Below are positions 32,001 to 39,312 of a DNA stretch of 51,522 nt, piece by piece. Under the pieces are notes generated by a model, which ran no database searches, was not told where the DNA came from, and saw only the letters and a list, made by a program, of their open reading frames with translations. Numbering within the stretch: the first letter of the stretch is position 1; the number at the start of each line of letters is the position of its first letter. The translations under genes and the position numbers were made by a program. Origin of the DNA: Blautia sp. (GTDB taxonomy: Bacteria > Bacillota > Clostridia > Lachnospirales > Lachnospiraceae); the NCBI GenBank assembly GCA_017515325.1, contig JAFWGA010000004.1, positions 1-51,522 on the forward strand, written 5' to 3'.

Positions 32001-35000
32001 GACTTGCCGCCTGCCGCACCGGCCTTGGCCGTCATCTTATCCTCCGTGACAGAATTCGCTGTCACCTTGACCGAGCTGATATTGCTTCCGTTCTTGTAGA
32101 TCAGATTTGTGCCATCCTGGATGCCTGCACTTGTATCACCGCCGTCCACCGCTACAGCAATACCGGAGCCGATGCCCAGGTCGCCTGCCTCAATGTTTCC
32201 GGCAGCATCGCCGGTGGTATCAAATTTGAGGGTTCCGTTCGAGGCCACATCCAAGGTATTTGTTGTGATGCTGGCGTCCTTCTTGATCAGAGCGCTGGTA
32301 TCAAAATCTGCCACCTGAACGCTGATAGCGCCGCTCACGCCGGTCTCGCTCTTGCTGTATCCGGCCTTTGTGGAGGTTTTGGCACTGCCCTTTGTGGAGG
32401 ACTGTACCTTGACATTCTTTGCGTCAAGGGCTCCGCCATTGATCAGGGCGTCGTTATCACTGAGAACGACACTGACTGCCACACCGGCTCCGATGCTGGT
32501 CTTCACCTTGCTGGAATCTGCCCAGCCTTCTTCGAAGACGCCTTCAAGCTTGACCTTTACTCCGCTGGAGGTCAGAACATGCTCATCGATTCCCGCGGGT
32601 ATGACGAAGGTACAGGTATTGTCGTCCTTGCGCTGCAGCTTCACCTGCCAGGTCTTGTCGCCTGCGGTGATGGTTGCCTTGCCGGAATCATCCTTCAGAC
32701 GATATCCCTCGTCCGGGACTACCTTCACGTTAACGGTCTCACCCTTATCCGCCTTCTTTGCTTCAAAGGTAAGCTTGCCATGTTCCAGGGCAGCATCTGA
32801 GCTGGAAAGGTCGATGGCCTTGTCCCCTGTAACGACCTTGATGGAGACGGACTGGTTGTCCTTGGCGTCTGACGGAATGGTAAACTTGCCGTCTGCCGCA
32901 TTGACCGTAACGGAAGTCGTGGACTCGTCTGCCTTACGATACGTGACGGTGATGGCAGTGATTTTCTTGCCTGCCTTTACGGCGTCATCCGTCAGGGAAA
33001 CCGTAACCTTCTCACCTGCCACGAAGCGGCGGCTTTCATCCGGATATTTGACATCGGCATTGGCACTGTCCTTGGTCCATGCGATGGTACGATCGCCAAA
33101 TTCCGCGTCCACATAGATCTTTTCACCGGCTTTCATAGCCGGAAGTGCATAGGTCGCCTTGCCGTTCTCATCGGGTGTCAGCTCTTTCTTCTGCTTCGTC
33201 CCGTTCTCATCGGTATAGGAAACGTAAATCTTCTTGGCAACATAGTTGTCCTTAGGCGTTGCCGTAACGGTAATGGTGTCTGTCGTCTTGGCACTGGTCT
33301 TGTTCACTGTGACGGTACCATGCCTGGAGGCAGCATCATATTCGCCGGGCTCGGCATTATTGTTATTGTTGTTGTTCTTGTTATGATTGTTCTCGTTGCT
33401 GTTAGATTCGGTGGTCACGTTGGTAAGGTCTGCCGGCTTAACCTCATGCTTATCCTCGCTGAAACGGACATTCACCGTGATCACAGCACCGCTGGGAATG
33501 TTCTGCAATTCACTTTCCAGGACATACCAGTACTCTACCGTTCTGGTATTGTTCTGATTTTCATTATTACTGTTACTATTATTATTGCTGTTGTTATTGC
33601 TGTCGCTGTTATTGTTTTCCGTTACCTGCTCTCTGGAAAGATGAAGCTGAATCTGCTTCTCCTCTCCGGCGGCTGTCTTATAGGAAGCCCAGAGGACTGC
33701 CTTGTCTGACAGATTGGCATCCTGTGAAGAGCCTGGCTTAATGGTATATCCGACGGCGGCATCCGGCTCAAGGGCAAAGAAATATTTCCTGTCGGTTACC
33801 TTACCGTCATCGTTCTTCACTTCATCAGTCCGGATATACTTGACATCGCCGATTTTTCTGGTGCCTGTTCCGTCGGGATCCTCACCTGCCGAAGGCTTCA
33901 GAGCATTGTAGCTGACGTTCACCGGATGGGCAATGATAGATACCGGATCCTGGTTCTCCTGGCTGCTGCTCTGGGGCATGGTAAAGGAAATCCTGGCCGT
34001 TGTTCCCTTATCGATCTGATAAGAGGTCAGATCCAGCTTAAAGCTGCCATCCTCTTCCGCCGTCAGATCTTCTGTCGTGGAAACACCTGCCTTCATGTAG
34101 GTCACCTTTGCGGTAACGTTTTCTTTTACTGTGTTCTCTCCCTGCTTCGGGGTAAGCGTATATTTGTTATTCTCCGTCTTGGAGACATCAACCTTACCGC
34201 CCTCAACATGCTCGAGAGTCACTGCGTACTCATTGCCGGGAACAATATACTGGTCGGAAACGATCTTAGTCTCGGGCTTAACCTCTGCCGGTTCAGAGCT
34301 CTGGCCACTGCTGCCGGAGGAAGCGGAAGGCTTCGCTGCGGCTGAACCGTCTGCCGAGTTGTTAATGTCGATGTTGCTGTCGGCTTTGACCGAGATGGTG
34401 TCACCTGCCGTCACCTTGCTGCCGTTATCGATCTTTGCGATATTGTCATTGGTCGCTACGGCAACAGCGATGGAGCCTGCCACCTGTGTCTTGGTGCGGT
34501 CTGTCTTGGTCGTGCTCTCTGAGGTCTTCTTCTCGAAGACGCTCTTCACCTTGAAGCCGATGGAATTACCGTCGCTGTCCTTGCCGTATCCTTCCGGCTC
34601 CAGGTTTTCCGGAACAGAGAAGATATAACGTCCGTCAGCGTCTTTTTCGATCACGGAAGAGATTTCCTTCTTCTGTCCGTTTTCATAAACGTAATAGCTT
34701 ACGGAAAGTCCACCGGAGGCCAGTTCATATCCCTCAAGGGTATTGATGACAAACTCAACCTTCTTGCCGAGGGCAGTCTCAGTGACGCTCTTACCCTTCT
34801 TGACATTGTCCTCTGTCACAACCTCGAACTTCTTGTTCAGGACTGCTCCAACCGGATTGTTGTTGGCGTCCTTTGTCTCAGTCTCTTCGATCTGGAAGAC
34901 AAACTTGTTTTCAAAGAATTCACCCAGATTGAAATCATCGTCGTCGTCGGCATTGTTGGAACCGCCGGTGGCATCGTTCAGAGACTGCTGTACACTGTTA

Positions 35001-38000
35001 TTGCCTTCTGAATCCTCACGGTTAAAGAGGTCTGCTGCAGAGCCGCTGTTATCGTCCGAGCCTTCCTCGTAATCCACGTAGACATACATTTCCTTTTCGG
35101 ACTGGACAAATTTCCAGGCCTTGGTTGTGCTGTCGTAGGTAGCTTCGCCGATGGCATAGGTGCTGCTGGCTCCGTTCTTGGTATTGTCAAAATAACGGTA
35201 CCATACCTTCTTTACCTTATAGCCTGGCCAGGGATTTACCTTCACACTGGCTATATTGCCGCTTCCGGAGGTATTCTTGGCGGTTGAAATATTGACATCA
35301 CCCTTCTTCTGGCTGTCGTCTGCCACCTGAAGCGTATAGTCGGAACCCATGACAGAATCGATGTGCTTATTCAGCTTATCCATCTCCTGCTCGTCAGGAT
35401 TCTTCTCATCTCCCTTTGCCTTATGGTAGAGAGCGGATACTTTATCCTTCGTCTGGTTCCAGAGGGTCTTTCCTTCATTCTGGGCATCCTGCACAGAGGT
35501 CTCGCTGCCGCCGGTGTTCTGGCCAGCTGCGGAACCGGTCACAGCATTTGTCGTCGCCTTCTCTTCTGCATTGGCAATGACATTCACCTCTGAACCGGCC
35601 TTCACATCAGCCCCCTTGCCGATGGTCGCAGTCACATCCTGGACGACGACATTCACGCCGAAATAGCCGCCGGAGAGAGAGGTCTGCCCTTTCCCCTTGC
35701 CGGAGGTCGCCTTGGCATCGGAGACACCCTTTGCCGTGACATTTACTGTACGGCCTGCTTCGAGATTACCGTTGACTGTGCTGACCACTTTGTTTTTCAG
35801 TACGTTTACGGCAATAGCAATGGGGAAGCCGTCCAGTCCGGACTGAGCCACCGTTTCGATGGTCAGCTTACCCTCAGAGTTGAGAGTGATATTACGGGCT
35901 GCCTTAACCTGGGCTCCCGTCTCCACTGTCACCTCGGAGTCCTCCACCAGCACGCCTATGGCAATCGGAGATGCCCCCTCCGTACCGCCGCCGGCTTCCG
36001 CCTTGGACTCTGTGATGGCATTCATGGTAACAGAACCGCTGGAGCTGGTCTTAATCTCCTTGGTATCTGCATCTATTCCTGCAGCCACCAGAGCACCGTT
36101 CTTGACGGTGATGACAGATCGACCTACCCAGACATTTGCCGGATCCATGCGTTTCAGAATAACATCATTCACGCCGGACTGAGTCACCTTTGCCGTCAGG
36201 TCGATATCCCCTGCCGCATAGAGCTTAGAACCCTTTTCCAGCGTGATGGCAGCTCTGTTGTAGAACTGATTCAGCGGGTTTTCCAGGTTCTTGATATCCA
36301 GTTCTTTGATCTTGTCGATGGTATCGGCGAAGGATCTCTCTTTGGAGCTGGACAAAGCGTTTACGATAATGGTATCTGCCTGGACCGTCCCGGCGACTGT
36401 GACCTCTTCACCTTCGATCACCAGATTTCTTCCTCTGGCATCGATATTTCCGATTTCATAGAGCTTGCCCACCAGGCCGAAATATGTCCTCTGATCCTGA
36501 AGAATTACCTTCACATTGCTCAGCAAAGCTCCCTTGGCTGCCGCCGCGTTGATGGCTGCTTTATCCTTGGTCACCTTGATGACATAATCGGTAAAATCAG
36601 CTGCGTCTGTTACGGAATAGCTGCCGTTGGACTCGGAAACCTCGATTGTCTTCTTGTTGGCCAGGGCATCCGTCAGGAATTCCGTTGCGGTGCCGGTGTA
36701 GGTCAATGCATGACCGCCATTTGCCTGGAAGACAATGCCGTCCGTACCGGACTTTGTAATACGGGAGGCTTCGTCCTTATCGCTGTTGAGTGTACCTGTG
36801 AAATGGACACGATCGCTTCCGTTCCCGCCATCCACCTGTACCTTGGCGATTTCATTCGCCAGGGAAAGGTCGACGTCCAAACGGTCCACGCCATCGCCAA
36901 GGTTCACGATAAGCTTGCTGCTGGGATTCCCCACAGAAGAGCTGTCGGTGCTGGCTGCCTTAACCGTATCGTCGCCGGCGTCGCCATTCACGGTGATCTC
37001 ACCTGCGCCATACTGCACGTCCAGGCTGACCTTGTCATCCCCTTCGCCGCCACTGATCGTCACTCCCTTGAAGGAGGCAACGGTCGCTTCCACGCTGTCA
37101 TTGCCCGCTCCCATGTCCACAGTGGACTTTCCGGCTCCAGAAAGAGCCTTGAGAAGAAGATTATCCTTGCCTGCCCCTGTCTTGATATCGGTGCTGCCGC
37201 CCACGCTCGTCACAGTTACCGTGTCGTCTCCGGCACCGGTATCTACCTTTGCGGCCACGGCATTGCCGTCCATCGTTACGTTGACCTTATCCTTACCGCC
37301 ATATGTGGTAATGTTGGCAGTACCGCCATTGTTGACCTGGACATCCAGCGTCTGGTCCTTGGCGGTGCCCTCATAGGTCATTTCAGCCTTCTCTACGGTG
37401 ATCTTTTTGCCCAGGGCAATCGCCACACCACGAAGAAGGACATTCATTCCTTTGATGTTGAGATTACCACCTACCACGGTCTTGCCGTCGCCTTCGCCGG
37501 CATAGTCCGCGCCGTCCTCAGCCGGAGCCGCGTCAGCGGCGATGATCTTCAAGGTAAAATTGTCAGCCAGATTGGTCATCTCGCTGGTCTTTTCGATGGT
37601 CACATCTCCGTCGTAGCTGGTATTCTTGGCCAGTGTGATGGTCAGCTCATTCGTGCTGCTCGTCAAGGTGGAAAGCTTTTCCTTGATCATCTGCTGCAGA
37701 AGGCTGGTCCGTTCCGCCGGCTGTGCATTAGCGGTATTATTATTATTGGTGCCGCTGGTATTTTGATTTGTATTGTTGCCTGCGCTGTCATTTCCAGCCG
37801 CCACCTTCAGAAGAGTGTCTAAGGCTTTCTGCCCTTCTTCCGCTTCCCTGGGATTTTCATCCTTCGGCTGATCTGTGACGGAAGCGGTATCGGCCACTGC
37901 ATCAGAAGCTGTCTCAGCCGCAAGGTCAGGCTCGGAACCTTCACCGCCCTTTGTGGACTGGCTGACTGTCTCTGTGTAGACCGGCTTAGCCGCCAGCGTC

Positions 38001-39253
38001 ATGCTGACGTCAAACTCATTCTGTGCGCCTGGCAGAGCCTTTTCCTCGGCTGCCGTCTTCTCAGGCTCTTCTTCACCGGCAGACTCTTCCTGAGTGCCCG
38101 GCTCCTCATGAGCTGTGCCTTCTATCGTCTGGTCTTCCTTTTCCTCAGGCAGTGTCTGCTCTGAAGGCTCTTGCCCCTTGGCGGTCTCATCACTTTTCAC
38201 CGCCTCAGCGCCGGTCTCCTGGCCCGGCTCTGCCTCAGGAGCTTGCTCCTCGGATGCCGCCTCTTCGGTCGGCTCTTCTCCAGGAACTGTCTCCTCGGCT
38301 GCCGCCTCTTCGGTCGGCTCTTCTCCAGGAACTGTCTCCTCGGCTACGGTCTCTTTGGCTGGCTCCTCTTCGGAACCTGTCTCTTCGATCCCAGTCTCCT
38401 GGGCCGGCTCCTCTTCGGAACCCGTCTCTTCGATCCCGGTCTCCTGGGCCGGCTCCTCTTCGGAACCTGACTCTTCGATCCCGGTCTCCTGGGCCGGCTC
38501 CTCTTCGGAACCTGACTCTTCGATCCCGGTCTCCTGGGCCGGCTCCTCTTCGGAGCCTGACTCTTCGATCCCGGTCTCCTGGGCCGACTCCTCTTCGAAA
38601 CCTGACTCTTCGATCCCGGTCTCCTGGGCCGACTCCTCTTCGGAACCTGACTCTTCGATCCCGGTCTCCTGGGCCGGGTCTTCCTCAGGAACGTTTTCCT
38701 CGACACCAACCTCTTCGGTCGGCGCTACCCCGGGAATTGACTCATCGGCACCAGCTTCTTGAACCGGCTCTTCCTCAGGAAGCGTTTCTTCGCTCGGCAC
38801 CTCATCGTAAATCTCCTCTATGATAGCCTTCCCTTCCGAAGACTTTTCCTCATAGATTTCTTCAATGACTGCCTTTCCTTCCGAAAGCCCTGTCTTATGA
38901 TCCGGCTCTTGTGCGGGTGCTTCTTCATAGGATTCTTCGTTGATTTCCGGTTCCTGAGCGGCAGTATCCCCATAAGCCGGTTCGTTATAAACCGCTTCTT
39001 CCGGAGTACTCGCATCAGCTGCCGGTACAACATCGACCGCTTCTGATGGTTCTGCCTCTTCTGAATCCCCTGCAACAGATTCCACCTCCTGAGGTGTCAA
39101 TGCAAGCAATATGGCTAATCCGTTGTCATCTTCAGCCGCTATCGTTTCCTTTACGCCAAACGATGCCAGCCCGAAATTCGGGATTGAACCGAAAACCATG
39201 CAAAGAGCCAAAGCCAGCGCTATGACCTTTTTCATAGTCTGTGGTTTATTCAT
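17045..39253 (-). CDS. Giant secreted adhesin-like repeat protein (about 7402 aa)
   Basis: One open frame of 7403 codons. The start at 39253 follows AAGGAGTG with 8-base spacing and opens a signal peptide (MKK, hydrophobic core at about 9-31). Residues about 155-345 are Glu-rich, with a 15-residue tandem repeat. RTX-like Gly/Asp repeats such as GAGDDTVTV and GGEGDDKVSL lie at about 650-815. Regions at about 1310-2240 and 3120-3320 resemble InlB-type B repeats, with two Asn-rich linkers near 1880-1970. A helical block lies at about 2675-2975. Most of residues 900-6900 are imperfect beta repeats of the kind A-GVAVSVN----A-IG, similar in style to LktA-family filamentous adhesins. An Ala/Ser-rich linker precedes a folded C-terminal domain (about 6985-7402). 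No LPxTG, SLH or choline-binding anchor was seen. A surface or matrix adhesin is inferred. Confidence 0.85.
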   Translation of the reverse strand: MNKPQTMKKVIALALALCMVFGSIPNFGLASFGVKETIAAEDDNGLAILLALTPQEVESVAGDSEEAEPSEAVDVVPAADASTPEEAVYNEPAYGDTAAQEPEINEESYEEAPAQEPDHKTGLSEGKAVIEEIYEEKSSEGKAIIEEIYDEVPSEETLPEEEPVQEAGADESIPGVAPTEEVGVEENVPEEDPAQETGIEESGSEEESAQETGIEESGFEEESAQETGIEESGSEEEPAQETGIEESGSEEEPAQETGIEESGSEEEPAQETGIEETGSEEEPAQETGIEETGSEEEPAKETVAEETVPGEEPTEEAAAEETVPGEEPTEEAASEEQAPEAEPGQETGAEAVKSDETAKGQEPSEQTLPEEKEDQTIEGTAHEEPGTQEESAGEEEPEKTAAEEKALPGAQNEFDVSMTLAAKPVYTETVSQSTKGGEGSEPDLAAETASDAVADTASVTDQPKDENPREAEEGQKALDTLLKVAAGNDSAGNNTNQNTSGTNNNNTANAQPAERTSLLQQMIKEKLSTLTSSTNELTITLAKNTSYDGDVTIEKTSEMTNLADNFTLKIIAADAAPAEDGADYAGEGDGKTVVGGNLNIKGMNVLLRGVAIALGKKITVEKAEMTYEGTAKDQTLDVQVNNGGTANITTYGGKDKVNVTMDGNAVAAKVDTGAGDDTVTVTSVGGSTDIKTGAGKDNLLLKALSGAGKSTVDMGAGNDSVEATVASFKGVTISGGEGDDKVSLDVQYGAGEITVNGDAGDDTVKAASTDSSSVGNPSSKLIVNLGDGVDRLDVDLSLANEIAKVQVDGGNGSDRVHFTGTLNSDKDEASRITKSGTDGIVFQANGGHALTYTGTATEFLTDALANKKTIEVSESNGSYSVTDAADFTDYVIKVTKDKAAINAAAAKGALLSNVKVILQDQRTYFGLVGKLYEIGNIDARGRNLVIEGEEVTVAGTVQADTIIVNALSSSKERSFADTIDKIKELDIKNLENPLNQFYNRAAITLEKGSKLYAAGDIDLTAKVTQSGVNDVILKRMDPANVWVGRSVITVKNGALVAAGIDADTKEIKTSSSGSVTMNAITESKAEAGGGTEGASPIAIGVLVEDSEVTVETGAQVKAARNITLNSEGKLTIETVAQSGLDGFPIAIAVNVLKNKVVSTVNGNLEAGRTVNVTAKGVSDAKATSGKGKGQTSLSGGYFGVNVVVQDVTATIGKGADVKAGSEVNVIANAEEKATTNAVTGSAAGQNTGGSETSVQDAQNEGKTLWNQTKDKVSALYHKAKGDEKNPDEQEMDKLNKHIDSVMGSDYTLQVADDSQKKGDVNISTAKNTSGSGNIASVKVNPWPGYKVKKVWYRYFDNTKNGASSTYAIGEATYDSTTKAWKFVQSEKEMYVYVDYEEGSDDNSGSAADLFNREDSEGNNSVQQSLNDATGGSNNADDDDDFNLGEFFENKFVFQIEETETKDANNNPVGAVLNKKFEVVTEDNVKKGKSVTETALGKKVEFVINTLEGYELASGGLSVSYYVYENGQKKEISSVIEKDADGRYIFSVPENLEPEGYGKDSDGNSIGFKVKSVFEKKTSESTTKTDRTKTQVAGSIAVAVATNDNIAKIDNGSKVTAGDTISVKADSNIDINNSADGSAAAKPSASSGSSGQSSEPAEVKPETKIVSDQYIVPGNEYAVTLEHVEGGKVDVSKTENNKYTLTPKQGENTVKENVTAKVTYMKAGVSTTEDLTAEEDGSFKLDLTSYQIDKGTTARISFTMPQSSSQENQDPVSIIAHPVNVSYNALKPSAGEDPDGTGTRKIGDVKYIRTDEVKNDDGKVTDRKYFFALEPDAAVGYTIKPGSSQDANLSDKAVLWASYKTAAGEEKQIQLHLSREQVTENNNSDSNNNSNNNSNSNNENQNNTRTVEYWYVLESELQNIPSGAVITVNVRFSEDKHEVKPADLTNVTTESNSNENNHNKNNNNNNNAEPGEYDAASRHGTVTVNKTSAKTTDTITVTATPKDNYVAKKIYVSYTDENGTKQKKELTPDENGKATYALPAMKAGEKIYVDAEFGDRTIAWTKDSANADVKYPDESRRFVAGEKVTVSLTDDAVKAGKKITAITVTYRKADESTTSVTVNAADGKFTIPSDAKDNQSVSIKVVTGDKAIDLSSSDAALEHGKLTFEAKKADKGETVNVKVVPDEGYRLKDDSGKATITAGDKTWQVKLQRKDDNTCTFVIPAGIDEHVLTSSGVKVKLEGVFEEGWADSSKVKTSIGAGVAVSVVLSDNDALINGGALDAKNVKVQSSTKGSAKTSTKAGYSKSETGVSGAISVQVADFDTSALIKKDASITTNTLDVASNGTLKFDTTGDAAGNIEAGDLGIGSGIAVAVDGGDTSAGIQDGTNLIYKNGSNISSVKVTANSVTEDKMTAKAGAAGGKSATPVVAVDVAGTDTKAYLGKVKIDGKADEALKTQTVDIEAFNTATHTITADASAAGKSVALGGAFNVTVVSNEAVAELLKSITSSGAINVKSNSHTVLNATANAGVTGGLAGQAKSDGSKGSTDKQTDSILSGAQNLASRNGQSGALQGAQNRQQAQTSEGSVAGAGAVVVNVLSNSSAARIGKGVNVIDLQAQDKRTLAVNVESINRTEVNVKANASATKSDIGVGVGVAVNVVNIENVAEIGNGAFKVGSLKVRAKMPEAAKKAADTVSTDKAVGTTQEMKQQVADNVYLVVKEKMDEMGVTDAKAATIAATFVNTFLDSIFAETGLKDLTEAGTFQQKLDGANTDINNKFQSLKDLPQEILAPLKAAYDSLASSLGVTKEAWEKAIDQAVGKVEAEFATKLSSCISTTMEKAKTAMVGGVIDIINASLAEDKDAKKKAMESLSALLDNTIRSELNALADTLTADILAAAASTVDAAASQTVISSLKTAVQQAFNEKLAKTQTSISGLFKEKVFDYAKAADALKDKDLPEEAKKQLKETLKKEGVTVDNEILNYIITKLDVRLSSSTVDNKDKHVINTQAISGAGAKNVGVAGSVAITVLNEETRAFIDDPAGITDMTIFATDTIAVDAQESRRVTNIASAAVDAKGNADTNKDAAAREQQNAGSSDAAAQTITVDQDKIKVTAGAGSSISQDNEDSKKIWINLKQGYKFSDGNKASYVVTKENGDEETKEIEIKSTGSGTDTKYYIDLNSIGTQDATVNVKIEPVENLHTLKNLTTTVTDNSKTLSDNVASLKVEGRNQEVSDNSLKARAGEQVLVTIDKTKAEGLAIESVTFTGSKGSTTQVLTQKSSTAKEITYVFTMPDEDVSGIKVNFKKADTENQDSKDEKGRSVGVGASFSMVYGDTKVESKIKDRTLTGGSLYMNASSDHKEDVHAVSGTDPLTTVKQEETADNPTKDFALDAAVALNILDNSIKVEKGPEETANQTPKTSTSNPATAKVSGDSKNPEDELSFGDAKITATEKSVTNTKASAYAVGNETAVGAAVAINLASSDVDVALHNGTQADNTLEIIAQSYNEDNTHAFATAMGADIERSLKKLDKKVEKGRETTQKLVNGTLFDEQQQSGSTSNSNNGTATRINDRLNSKATENQGDKASNDLSLSSNVARTQNVKAKNGSDTNDAQNKANDTLSQNLNQKVTGQNTDTKKEDESKYQVAAAVGVTVADHAVKATMGNYVKANKDVRITAVNNGNFNTLGTGAAMSLAKEANSIAAGVAVSVNENTAEVNVKKNVVAVDGDVTMSSILTQNMDGEYRGKLAAQALAGSVSGAKSDFSVAAAVAVVDSTAKSTVDVAPGVGERHGISGNKVTISATDKSKLAVRAGGVSISNGSKVGMGLSAAAISSKNTVRASVGDNTTILAKEFDLTAKKEGVTYDDYKKPVSFSDIVTDSSKLTPEQRKKGNTGIIDIHRKTDEEKAAENKNNNNNTGSDGTQGTQNKEDYKVDININSNDLLHGVDVLNFLSSQNYYAEAIAGSCMKGTDESKFNAAASVGVIDFANTVDATLGKNVIVNIKPETAEKEDAADGSVNIEAAADTNARIIAGALSVAPSDVSVGLTVAYLGDEDVVKASTGDGTKITTLGDFTQKADVDSDVQLFTIAASVGTGSKAKFAGAGAVNVITTENKAESTLGKDVTIDSAGKADVTADTEMDLTLISASVGGAKTGAAAGGTVNVIVDEAESTANIGNGASVKAVKDVNVNATVDETLISGAGSASAALQSGNTSVAGAIGVLISESKANVNTGSNAKLNSTQENVKILADSDTVMVNAMLAAAGSRGLAVGAAVGVNVYGREAKVNLAGSGDALTKTAVDIEAAKDVLVQAKAKDTTVSAGLAMAGSTDGSALSGNIQVTVGKSKVKNTVTGGLKVKAGNNLVFDSYLDNLFVNAAGSIALSNTSAAIGATVLTAVQGNEVVTDIGSSYFEALGGGSKEGTGAKLANGSSMRGIHVGAESEETQVIAGAGVALGGKAGVTGTIVTNVNNNTVKADASQATLDTLGATAGIPVTANVKATDDTNIVLVAGGLNFGKSAGLGASAVTLVSNKTIDAVANIIKGSKGVNLNARNKDDVVMVAVSAGGGKDVAVEIGAAVQVMKSKVHATLLKEAASRKDNIEITADNTTNLVNVAAAVGGAGKAAVTPVGVVTYFQGETLAKVKENAKVGMNRGKVANSDDSMILRAKSDKDIELYSVGVAASGNLGVSGTANILVAKDTVMAEAEKGTDFNLQNATLNTLADNNYKVRSASGSIAASGEVAASVNAVVSVLKGITEARMKGTAVTKGDVNVKANAGRDVISVGATVAGAGQAAAGATVMVLVAGEKMSADAADMLVYGNSDNKSGSKTFDVDAFLDTAEEEGVDVSHLKETSLKEDLEGSKRRDSEMTVGSEQTNDKGTTAQSFDVSSYYSDDYNNNDFDDQKENQADGNTKNQDSKEEASQRGENLTADETKDAKNAKKLGEYKYESDSTDKVVAEITKEADITAANVSVLADQPTKADLYGATLAGGGMAGLGVSAAVAILRSNVIANSQGHLLVDKGKVTVKASSRSEFEKNVDEAEKARTAGVADNAGEDLKNVLDPTKRSIRVIGLTGSLGTAGLAVAASVVDTDNVTRANLGGVVDNARTVDVIGESKYDNILAGTLALSVGEIAVSASVAVAQANGDVSASIDNTADIFLDTLDESVNVVTDTTVNVNAVAAAAAAGMGAINGSVALASNRMKQDTDIYRGAKITSDGGEGSVNVKGITKTTANSYILSLSGGAVAANLAGAVTIADAKVNTGIGVKGPEDKNAEINFVNGEVNVLNDIYTKSAPHVIAASVGLGAMNGSVLLAFNETKGLAGMANTNLRVKDLTINSDLGAEGTADLTSLSVGGVAIGIGVNYVDMHADNAAKLDITDDFDVRNNLTVTTGTGKNRYSKATAKTIAATAGLLSVGVNAAVARNRTVNRVEVTGKHELATGNLTIGAKQNADTTAKVLGLNLSAAQIAASFGIALNEAESRTYLKLPSLKINKATKIANELIGTTNSSLTNGGGALLSVTTNVATAYGRTQSKVKVDLTEKASEFGTGFTVRNTPKNTVNATVDNLSGLSGVSAAAVFGSAYGQDDYSTVVLLPTDRQVYVNKGNFDVQTNYDSEVKSVVAPSNGGILASIDVNGVVAKSTVNAVTSVKGSGDLYADSILVKTNGRSTAAAKVNSPLLQANALAVNANMVNAILKTKQLAELYNPSQNSVFKTVAKNGTFVESHLNEEKMNEETGKAEDTVGAYAVMGGTGFAAGLFAVKVNLGYATADAVSTARTIGVSNTKVVPDDENGSEYTDFTVKSSGSSIAKTDIIAPQAEMTMAGVGVNDLYARANGRFESYVKDPWMADYKNLNVLTEYSAKANAKGGASKGGVKLSAASVDVNEAKATVGVEATAGLTATEDKEFDNPLRKANLKRIKGISEAINIKTLGKDVASTAKIDSGVVLSGVQIVSSNSTALQNSRQLAYVERVTMYGKDASGKTINIESKLGSVGNKANASVGASGGTDVSLMSVKENEAVADNNAIVKAMLFDMDANKANVNLTANLAQAMADTNVINSQGFSLVGIASSKTKANARGTVYAGAEIGENGMDLGKLNIKSTYDIASNAIVKANGGQVGLFKDDHNTSNADTQVNALAQLKTQGDIQAEEIDVKTTGSITSTAKAETPSWTISGGRMGVQDATAKTNAVQSALVITDGADIKATEKVSVVSEVSKSVATAIAGSPANAKSIDLVGGDTNTANSYETVSSKAEISSTGRQRSIARETEIDEWSDEWTGESSDEAASQDLVEAAKIVLGSSALVPTKSVAETKTSLGVSLKTKGNLKSTATTTDRFIANVEGLRLKAGSKGIEIKVDAATDSGASGASPGGFSASKESKSETTAIVGKETEVKDGEAKKEDEIIEIGDQKFKIDRQSAILNIGKKTSLESDGKILLAVTNTGKATAVFEKKGTLALEDISESRQPTKTYMNTSVNIADGTSIETKDELVITTQDNINSTSKVNAKSLSLGLNVDVMRGENSANATNKIDIGQNASLSSGKDLKLLAMSDALMTAESKYNNGFSFGGGSEVASRNDLTRNVTTNIGAGASLESEGALSILHKVGSADKIEASSDLSHKSATVSLGDAQSRNNVTSESKIAINPDVLIKAAKDVMIDNDGSLASVKADTEVYSGSAVAVPKAKSFANVRNNTLIHINKGTTGTVNIRSTGGNVDVLAHSELVGIKSTTDSTAGSGVGGVVAKTENTSNLKKQIWVEDTVLRADKTLTIESSNNAGGITTNSGSSFLDNLASVLPDILKNLFKSGSEKNDITTEAETSLYAATGYKNSRANSDGDMWNEIRSDKPSTVTLIGQTVKTSAIDPKLQMSQTTKNAPNWHILAVTDYSGEFKVDMHNDNDLDVGKGQVKVITGSAAFDYLDEDDESGTSGNAGGSTTPAMTPAYSTVPAAAAASVPAATAPALQAAASDASAASASADAASTADAAGGASASDNAQAASVGKGLSKGVGKEKKEKSNNGKAWRASLEEEMNRGADEIFVTDLQSMLTQDVTLEQTDLSRYLLWTNTATQRDYYMLPNAARLAMAGKSLQLVTDVLVGDPAGSGTMHPIDVVTVLAAKAGQNPVIEIGMTSSLDFSDGTLRVASGSDLDVYLNEISASWMKDRFENGFIRFLNVSPAEVEVYLEEGTALSEDNVLTGVFEDEELKADIVKALSDEASADNFKLIWLGRKPADAEDDEQALFFLLIDEEEDKATVFRTSLAMIENGEKPVASSMLVFRDDKSDRKGEEAYNIAFYDTLDGEESMMVTLMTDILSDREMDTPVALKIKLRAFTVDGSEYDAYSVSGNLFVLNDGTDGSVELFDGSYKASFDGDVFESDYTRIEGVESGSPVVTIKADQPVWPEWKSETSAEDIEGNSFELKEDGWVQEEAEETEESAEA
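38344..38682 (-). repeat. 45-bp in-frame tandem repeat (Glu-rich)
   Basis: Seven near-identical 45-bp units encode PAQETGIEESGSEEE-type repeats in the giant protein. They are flanked by three or four decayed units ending in PGEEPTEEA-type sequence (down to about 38230). Unit-to-unit differences are mostly single bases, so the array could change length by slippage or recombination while keeping the frame. Confidence 0.9.
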
Positions 39254-39312
39254 GCTACTTTCACTCCTTCGCTGTGATAATAATACTGCGTTGTCGTGCT
39301 TCTTTCTGCTCA

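Noticed and set aside
38230-38700. Possible CRISPR array because of regular short repeats
   Set aside because: The repeats are contiguous, in frame and without unique spacers; they code for Glu-rich protein.
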